9,098 nt of DNA from NCBI GenBank assembly GCA_031276475.1, contig JAISMZ010000287.1, forward strand, positions 1-9,098, written 5' to 3'. The notes beneath the pieces were generated by a model. The model had not been told where the DNA came from. It did no database searches and saw only the letters and a list, made by a program, of their open reading frames with translations. The translations under genes and the position numbers were made by a program. The DNA comes from Coriobacteriales bacterium (GTDB lineage Bacteria; Actinomycetota; Coriobacteriia; Coriobacteriales; UBA8131). This document shows positions 4,367-9,098 of this stretch, one piece after another (the stretch's first letter is position 1; each line of letters begins with the position of its first letter).

Positions 4367-6607
4367 TTATTCACCCTCAGCCACTTTGTATATTTTGCAG
4401 AGTGTCGTCTTGTAATTGGCACCAAAGCCACACTTGCCCTGTTGTCCCCAGGGAACAAGATTGTTGATGTTCAGGTCAAAGACGTCGTAGAACTTCTCCG
4501 GATCGCCCTCCGGATACCACCAGCCATGGTCGCAGGCAATGACTCGTGGATCAAAGAACTCGCAGATTACCACCTTGCGCTTGGCGCGGCCACGCGGATT
4601 CTCAATCCAGACCCAGTCGCCTTCGGTCACGCCGTATTTCTCGGCAGCCTCGGGGTGGATCTGAACGGTGGGATCCTTGTGCAGGGCGCGCAGTCGCGGT
4701 ATCTGACGATGCTCGGAATGAAACAGGCTCCAGTTGCGCGCGCCCGTGGTAAGCACCAGCGGAAACTCATCAAGCAACTCCGGTGTAGAGAGCGGGCCGG
4801 GCGACGGCTCCTCAAAATAAGGCAGCGGATCGAGCCCGATATCGTTGTAGTAGTTCGACCAGAGCTCAATGCGCCCCGTCTGCGTGTTAAAGCCGAGCTG
4901 CCCGTCGCCGCGCAGCTTGCCGGTCTCGTGGCTGCGGTACTCAAAGGGCATGTAGGCCGGCGAGTTCTCCTGTAACTCCGGAAAGCTCATGCCTGTAGGT
5001 TTAACCATGTAGGAGAACATATCAGCCAGATTGGTCCAGGGCCAACCCTCAGGGTTAAAGCGCTTGCCAAGCTCCAGGTTGATCTCCATGTCCGACTTGC
5101 ACTCCCCCACCTGAATCGCCTTGTTTATCGCCTCGCCGCGTTGCGCTCCGTCCCCAATACGAATGCCATCGCGCTCGGCAAAGGTGGCCGCCGGCAAAAC
5201 GACGTCGGCAAGCGCCATGATCGTCGGAGTCTTAAAAAGATCGACGCAGACGATGAAATCGAGGTTCCGGGTCAGCTCATACAGGGTCTGCGGGTCGGCA
5301 CCCATGCAGGAAAGCACGTTGTGGGTCTGCAACCAAAGACCGTGGATCTCATAGGGCTTTTTGGTCTCGAGGGTCTCTACAAAGACATCGGGTTGGGCGA
5401 GCTGAAAGCCCTGTCGCAGCAGGCCATAGCGGTCCAGGCCGATGCGCTTCTCTTTTTGCTCGTCGCTTATCAGCTCGCGACCCCAGCCGCCGGCGTAGCT
5501 GAGTATCTCCGGCGGAATGATTATGCCGCCGGGAACACCGCAGTTCCCCGTAATCTGAAACAGAGCCATGATCGCCTGCCCTGCTGGCAGAGCCTCCTTG
5601 GTCATGTCAACGGCTACGCCCCACTGCAGAGCCGCCGGCTTGCTTTTGGCCAGCAACCGGGCTGCCGCAACGATCTTCTCCTGGGACACCCAGGTGCTTT
5701 GCGCCATCTCCTCAACAGAATACTCAAGCACCCGTTGCTTGAACTCCTCAAAACCATAACACCAGCGGTCGACAAAGTCGTGGTCGTAGAGATCCTCGGT
5801 GATAATCACGTTGAGCATCGCCAGCGCCAGAGCCGCGTCGGTTCCGGGACGCACGGGCAGGTGGAGTACGGAGCGCGCGGAGAGCCAGGTCGCCTTGGGG
5901 TCGACCATAACAACCTTGCTGCCGCGCTTCATGATGTCGATGATCCAATGCCCGTAAAAGCCGTCGGAGTTTGACTTGAGCGGATAATTGCCCCAGATGA
6001 ATACGACCTCGGGCACCTTGTACTCCGGATTGTCGTAGCGATCGGCGAACTGCTGCGAGCAGTCGGCCACCCAAAAGGCCCCGGTGGTCGCGTAGCATCC
6101 GGCCACGCGTGGCGCGTAGCAGGCGATACCAGAGAAGATGGACATGAAGTTGGGTGAGCCAAAGGACCAGGCCAGACGGCTGATGTAGGCCGCAATGTCG
6201 CGTCCGGTGCCCTGCGCAAAGCCGATGGACTCGGCTCCGTAGGTGTCCCTGATCTCCTTAAACCGGGTCTCGATAAGATCGTAGGCTTCCTCCCAGCTGA
6301 TGCGTTCCCAGATATCCTTGCCGCGGTTTTCCCGGGCGCGCTTAAGCGGGTAGGTCAGACGGTCCTTGTGGTAGACCAGCTCCTTCAGATCCAGGCAACG
6401 CACACACAGGCGGCCTTGGTTGTAGGGGTTTTCTGGGTCGCCGGCAATGCGTACCAGTTTGCCCTCGTCGTCGGTATAGAGCAATACGCCGCAGCCGTCA
6501 TGACAGCCCGGTCCCGACCAGGCACTGCCACGGGTGACGGTATACTTGCCTTCCTTGTACCTGAACGGCTTCTGATGCGGTACTAAAACGTATCCTTTAT
6601 CCTCCAT
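4367..6607 (-). CDS. Molybdopterin oxidoreductase, DMSO reductase family (catechol dehydroxylase / acetylene hydratase-like)
   Basis: This 746-residue catalytic subunit should bind Mo or W with two molybdopterin guanine dinucleotides. The N-terminal Fe-S region has Cys35, Cys39, Cys68 and Cys71, leading into HKDRLTYPLKR (80-90). WERISWEEAYDLI (100-112), GSPNF (150-154), VVMVDPKATWLSARS (232-246) and RPGTDAALALAML (253-265) follow in the order usual for the family. Cys163, in SGIACYAPR, is the likeliest metal ligand, with Cys171 and Cys183 nearby. FHSEHRQIPRLR (629-640) and GDWVWIENPRGR (663-674) mark the C-terminal dinucleotide-binding domain. There is no twin-arginine signal, so it should be cytoplasmic. 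The start is supported by GAGAGGAAGG five bases before the ATG. It sits between two MFS genes and precedes a small ferredoxin. Reductive dehydroxylation is plausible from context, but the substrate is unknown. Confidence 0.92.
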   Translation of the reverse strand: MEDKGYVLVPHQKPFRYKEGKYTVTRGSAWSGPGCHDGCGVLLYTDDEGKLVRIAGDPENPYNQGRLCVRCLDLKELVYHKDRLTYPLKRARENRGKDIWERISWEEAYDLIETRFKEIRDTYGAESIGFAQGTGRDIAAYISRLAWSFGSPNFMSIFSGIACYAPRVAGCYATTGAFWVADCSQQFADRYDNPEYKVPEVVFIWGNYPLKSNSDGFYGHWIIDIMKRGSKVVMVDPKATWLSARSVLHLPVRPGTDAALALAMLNVIITEDLYDHDFVDRWCYGFEEFKQRVLEYSVEEMAQSTWVSQEKIVAAARLLAKSKPAALQWGVAVDMTKEALPAGQAIMALFQITGNCGVPGGIIIPPEILSYAGGWGRELISDEQKEKRIGLDRYGLLRQGFQLAQPDVFVETLETKKPYEIHGLWLQTHNVLSCMGADPQTLYELTRNLDFIVCVDLFKTPTIMALADVVLPAATFAERDGIRIGDGAQRGEAINKAIQVGECKSDMEINLELGKRFNPEGWPWTNLADMFSYMVKPTGMSFPELQENSPAYMPFEYRSHETGKLRGDGQLGFNTQTGRIELWSNYYNDIGLDPLPYFEEPSPGPLSTPELLDEFPLVLTTGARNWSLFHSEHRQIPRLRALHKDPTVQIHPEAAEKYGVTEGDWVWIENPRGRAKRKVVICEFFDPRVIACDHGWWYPEGDPEKFYDVFDLNINNLVPWGQQGKCGFGANYKTTLCKIYKVAEGE

Positions 6608-6698
6608 GATGCCTTCCTCTCTCTAGCGTAGCCTTTGTACTTGCCTTTCTATTGGCTGAAGGGCATCTGCCTTCTCAACCGCTGTTTTTCTCCTCTCG
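6608..6698 (-). other. 91-base gap between transporter and molybdoenzyme genes
   Basis: This gap holds the molybdoenzyme Shine-Dalgarno (GAGAGGAAGG near 6613-6622 on the complement) and a small 5-bp stem, GAAGG/CCTTC, at 6659-6675. There is no U-run after the stem, so it does not look like a terminator, and I see no clear internal promoter. Read-through from the upstream transporter gene seems likely. The gap is long enough for a processing site or a secondary promoter. Confidence 0.4.
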
Positions 6699-8081
6699 CT
6701 ATTCAAACCTCCTTTTCTTGCCGATTAAATCGTTCTTACAAAAAACCATCGTCACAATGCCGGCCAACAGGCAGCAAGGTGCCAGCAGCCAAAGCCCGGC
6801 AGCCTGCCAACCAAGAGCCGGATCGCCACCACCAAAGGCAGAGACGCTGGCACCAAAGATGACACCCATGGCCTGCCCGAGGTTTCCCAGCACCACCATC
6901 AGCGTTAGCGAGTAGTCGGATATCTTGGGATCCGGCGTGTACTCCGGTATCGCCGAGCGCGTGCCCATGGGGATGGTGGCTGAGAACAGGGACATCATCA
7001 CAACAAAGATATAGACGGCGGTCATATCGGCGTCCTCGCGCCAGGCTACCGTTGCCATGACCACCGCCATCAGCAGGTAACTGATGGTCACAAACCATTT
7101 TCGCGTGCCGGTCTTATCGGAAAGCCAGCCGGCGAGGATTCCCAGCGGCAGGGTAAGCAGGCTGATCACCGAAGGCCAAAATCCCGCTCCGGCCAGGTCG
7201 AGCCCCTTGACCTCGGTTAGATAGGTAGGGTAAAAGGAGTTTACGCAGCCGCCAAACATGAAGCCCCAGATCAGAAATGAGGCGCTAATCACCAGCGAGC
7301 TTATCAGCATCACCCGTGGCGTTTTTAGCTTTTGGACAAAAGAGGACCCGCCGGCCTGCTCGGCGGACGCACTGGCGGCCTGGCTTTGCCGCAGGGCAAG
7401 GATGTTCTCATCAACCTTGGGAAGTTTAAAGCTCACCAACAGCCAGGCCAGGCAGATCAGATAGGCGATAGCCGATACGACCCAAAGCGATTGCAGACCC
7501 CACCAGGAGAAGAAGTAGGGCGACAGCAGCAAGGCCAAAAAGACGCCAGCCGGTGCCCAAATCGACCAAACAGCCATTGCCATTCCCAGTTTTTCCCGAG
7601 GAAATATCCGCGTCGCCACATTTGCGCCAAGGAACATGATAAACCCGGCACCGATGCCCTCAATCGTCCGCGAAAGCAGCATGGTGAACTGGTCAAAGGC
7701 GAATATGCCGACAACCGCGCCGAGCAGTGAGATACCGCAGGCCATAACGACGGTGACCTTCAAGCCGATCTTTCGGCTCAGCCAGGTGCCGGGAAACATC
7801 AAAAGCACTCCTGACATCGTGTAAAAGGTTTGGATAAGCCCGCCGTTTGCCAGATCAAAACCGTAGTTGTCCCACATGACGGTCATCACTGGAGCCACTT
7901 TAATGAAGCCGAACATCGACATAAACCCGTAAACGAACAGCACGATCAGGGTCATCCAAGCCTGCCCGTTGCTGAGCTGTTTGTCCTGCACGCCCCAATA
8001 CCAGGCCTTGGGGTGTTCCTGCAGATCCTGTGGGCTTCCCTGCTCAAAGCGGCCCGGTCCAACATCATCGTTACTTGACAT
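6699..8081 (-). CDS. Major facilitator superfamily transporter (first gene of the cassette)
   Basis: This 460-residue protein has a hydrophilic N-terminal tail of about 40 residues, then 12 predicted membrane helices split by a cytoplasmic loop at about 220-255. The motif-A-like turns are TWLSRKIGLKVT (99-110) and GWLSDKTGTRKW (318-329). SRTIEGIGAG (137-146) and TRIFPREKLGMAMAVW (157-172) match conserved MFS segments. The second half carries FGGCVNSFYPTYL (276-288), close to the equivalent part of the MFS protein at 2740-3987. Compared with that protein it has an extended N-terminus and a longer central loop. The Shine-Dalgarno AAGGAGG sits seven bases from the ATG. It is the promoter-proximal gene, facing the divergent regulator across 155 bases. 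Import of the oxidoreductase substrate is the simplest inferred role; the cargo is not predictable from sequence. Confidence 0.92.
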   Translation of the reverse strand: MSSNDDVGPGRFEQGSPQDLQEHPKAWYWGVQDKQLSNGQAWMTLIVLFVYGFMSMFGFIKVAPVMTVMWDNYGFDLANGGLIQTFYTMSGVLLMFPGTWLSRKIGLKVTVVMACGISLLGAVVGIFAFDQFTMLLSRTIEGIGAGFIMFLGANVATRIFPREKLGMAMAVWSIWAPAGVFLALLLSPYFFSWWGLQSLWVVSAIAYLICLAWLLVSFKLPKVDENILALRQSQAASASAEQAGGSSFVQKLKTPRVMLISSLVISASFLIWGFMFGGCVNSFYPTYLTEVKGLDLAGAGFWPSVISLLTLPLGILAGWLSDKTGTRKWFVTISYLLMAVVMATVAWREDADMTAVYIFVVMMSLFSATIPMGTRSAIPEYTPDPKISDYSLTLMVVLGNLGQAMGVIFGASVSAFGGGDPALGWQAAGLWLLAPCCLLAGIVTMVFCKNDLIGKKRRFE

Positions 8082-8126
8082 CTCGTCCCTCCTTCGTTTA
8101 TCTTCCTTCCTTGTTCAATCAGTCAG

Positions 8127-8149
8127 ATATCCGGCCAATCAACGGATAT
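8127..8149. repeat. Inverted repeat ATATCCG-N9-CGGATAT, candidate operator
   Basis: ATATCCG (8127-8133) and CGGATAT (8143-8149) are perfect reverse complements separated by nine bases (GCCAATCAA). An A/T pair two bases further out adds a little symmetry. The element starts 46 bases upstream of the cassette's first start codon and lies 88 bases before the regulator start. Dyad elements of this kind in divergent gaps are common binding sites for dimeric regulators such as LuxR-type proteins. No bound factor can be deduced. Confidence 0.5.
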
Positions 8150-8173
8150 TTTGCTGTGGTACCGCGATTTTTC

Positions 8174-8186
8174 CATCAGCTTGATG
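8174..8186. repeat. Short inverted repeat CATCA-GCT-TGATG
   Basis: CATCA (8174-8178) and TGATG (8182-8186) are reverse complements around GCT. It is centred about 42 bases to the right of the larger dyad and just left of the TAAATT candidate -10 of the regulator gene. It could be a second regulator site, but five-base arms can arise by chance. Confidence 0.3.
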
Positions 8187-8236
8187 TTCGTAAATTGCAT
8201 TCTCATACCAGCAGTCATAGAGGGATCGGAGACAGA

Positions 8237-9098
8237 ATGAGGTCTACAGAGGGTCCGGAAGCGAGTACGGGAGTACACGAAGACGCGTTGCTGTTCTCAA
8301 CACTGACTTTTTTTGGCTTCAGCTTATTTCTCGCCTGGTGTTTTTGGTGCCTGTTCGGTTTTTCTTCGCTACTGGAGGATCTGGTTGATAACGGCGCTGA
8401 CTATCTTTGCTTTGAAGCCGTTTTCTTCTCGGTCTTTGCACTGACCATGGCCGTCTCCGGTCTGCTGGCCGACCGTTTTGAATTGTTCCCAAACATCAGG
8501 ATCGTCGTAGCCTGCGCGGTATTTATCGCCCTGGCCACCGTGCCTTTACTCCTTATTTCCTCATTACCACTGGGCGCCTCTGAGAAATCTGGTGCTTTGC
8601 TGGCTTTCTTTGTCGTCGGATGCCTGATCAGTGCCTTTACTGCCTATTTCTTTCTCTGCTGGCTCAGCCTTCTGGGTCGCACGGTTACGTCCATGACTGC
8701 CATCTTGTATGCGGCGGCCACGGCCATAGCGGCTTTGATCGGCTTTTTGATACTGACGCTGGAATACCCGTTTGGCGAGCTTCTGGTCTTACTCTTATTG
8801 CTGTCGCAGGCATTGGTAATGATAGTTGTCGCAAAGAGCGTCCCCCGGCAGGAGCGACCCGTTTTGCGCAAGGAGTCCAGTGCGCGCCGACCACTGTATT
8901 GGAAGACTCACCTGACCTTTGATGCCTTCGGGCTCGTTTTTGGCCTGATGTTCTTCTCGCTCTCGGCATCCGCCTCCTCCCCGGCGCTATTCACCCTGGC
9001 CGTCTGTGCCGGCGCTATTGTTGCCGCGGCAGATGTCTGGCAGGCAGGCGGAGTCTATGTGGAGAGGCTCAGGCGCTATGCCTTCCTGGTGATGATGT
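8237..9098 (+). CDS. Multi-span membrane protein, N-terminal part of a probable LuxR-type regulator (partial)
   Basis: The ATG at 8237 opens a frame that runs unbroken for 287 codons to the window edge. GGAG at 8228-8231 lies five bases before the ATG and supports this start. The visible part is almost all membrane: hydrophobic spans at about 19-42, 56-77, 87-109, 118-141, 150-174, 180-199, 228-244 and 249-268, with another starting near 280. The basic loop at about 200-223 probably faces the cytoplasm between two halves. Eggerthellaceae have many regulators with an MFS-like N-terminal membrane domain joined to a C-terminal LuxR helix-turn-helix, often divergent from molybdoenzyme operons. 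Placement and topology fit that class. The DNA-binding domain lies beyond the window, so a plain transporter or other membrane protein remains possible. Confidence 0.75.
   Translation, partial: MRSTEGPEASTGVHEDALLFSTLTFFGFSLFLAWCFWCLFGFSSLLEDLVDNGADYLCFEAVFFSVFALTMAVSGLLADRFELFPNIRIVVACAVFIALATVPLLLISSLPLGASEKSGALLAFFVVGCLISAFTAYFFLCWLSLLGRTVTSMTAILYAAATAIAALIGFLILTLEYPFGELLVLLLLLSQALVMIVVAKSVPRQERPVLRKESSARRPLYWKTHLTFDAFGLVFGLMFFSLSASASSPALFTLAVCAGAIVAAADVWQAGGVYVERLRRYAFLVMM

Larger units (their letters stand above)
8082..8236. promoter_or_regulatory. Divergent promoter region between the cassette and the regulator
   Basis: This 155-base gap must contain the start signals for both the minus-strand cassette and the plus-strand regulator. 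It is more AT-rich than the genes around it and holds two inverted repeats (8127-8149 and 8174-8186). For the regulator, TAAATT at 8191-8196 and the TTGATG at 8181-8186 are candidate promoter elements, but neither has a well-spaced good partner. On the minus strand TTGATT (complement of 8137-8142) is a fair -35 with no good -10. The promoters are therefore located only to this gap. Confidence 0.6.

Noticed and set aside
5141..5974. 277-codon open frame on the + strand opposite the molybdoenzyme
   Set aside because: It is antisense to conserved parts of the oxidoreductase, with no domain of its own.
4367..6607. Assigning a named catechol dehydroxylase gene symbol to the molybdoenzyme
   Set aside because: Family resemblance and gene context are suggestive, but substrate specificity in this group cannot be read from sequence by eye.
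6659..6675. GAAGG/CCTTC stem between the first MFS gene and the molybdoenzyme as a terminator
   Set aside because: Only five base pairs, no U-run, and the gene order argues for read-through.
1..9098. Mobile element, CRISPR array or tRNA gene
   Set aside because: No transposase, regularly spaced repeat-spacer units or tRNA-like cloverleaf was seen on either strand.

Overview
The window looks like chromosomal DNA from a member of the Coriobacteriia (Actinomycetota), most likely an Eggerthellaceae-like gut anaerobe. Three things point there: an HPF, FtsB/DivIC and Ppx/GppA gene run on one strand; a DMSO-reductase-family molybdopterin enzyme in a small transporter cassette; and the start of a regulator with a multi-membrane-span N-terminal domain, the architecture of the LuxR-type regulators that Eggerthellaceae keep beside such enzymes. 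This is judged from protein resemblance only; no rRNA or other phylogenetic marker is present.

Layout. Bases 1-257 (+) hold the end of a response-regulator receiver domain. It converges, across an extremely G-rich gap of 86 bases, on a minus-strand housekeeping group read from right to left: long-form ribosome hibernation factor (1886-2476), FtsB/DivIC-like division protein (1341-1826) and Ppx/GppA phosphatase (344-1330). A 263-base gap (2477-2739) upstream of the hibernation factor holds a long minus-strand hairpin that probably ends the next operon, a perfect 8-bp hairpin and a cluster of GACGG pentamers.

Bases 2740-8081 (-) form an accessory metabolic cassette, read from right to left: MFS transporter (6699-8081), 746-residue molybdopterin oxidoreductase (4367-6607), 111-residue two-cluster ferredoxin-like protein (4010-4345) and a second, diverged MFS transporter (2740-3987). 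Gaps are 91, 21 and 22 bases, and all four genes have recognisable ribosome binding sites. The large enzyme has no Tat signal and there is no membrane-anchor subunit, so the enzyme and its ferredoxin partner probably work in the cytoplasm on a substrate brought in by one or both transporters. This resembles the catechol dehydroxylase/acetylene hydratase side of the DMSO reductase family, but the substrate cannot be read from sequence. Divergent from the cassette, across 155 bases containing two inverted repeats, a multi-span membrane protein begins at 8237 (+) and runs off the window. It is probably the cassette's LuxR-type regulator.

The items most worth following up are the cassette itself as a candidate uncharacterised reductive or hydroxyl-transfer pathway, the altered cysteine pattern of the large subunit's N-terminal Fe-S site, the nine-cysteine ferredoxin, the candidate operators next to the regulator, and the structured non-coding gaps at 258-343 and 2477-2739. 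No tRNA, rRNA, CRISPR array, insertion sequence or replication origin was seen.
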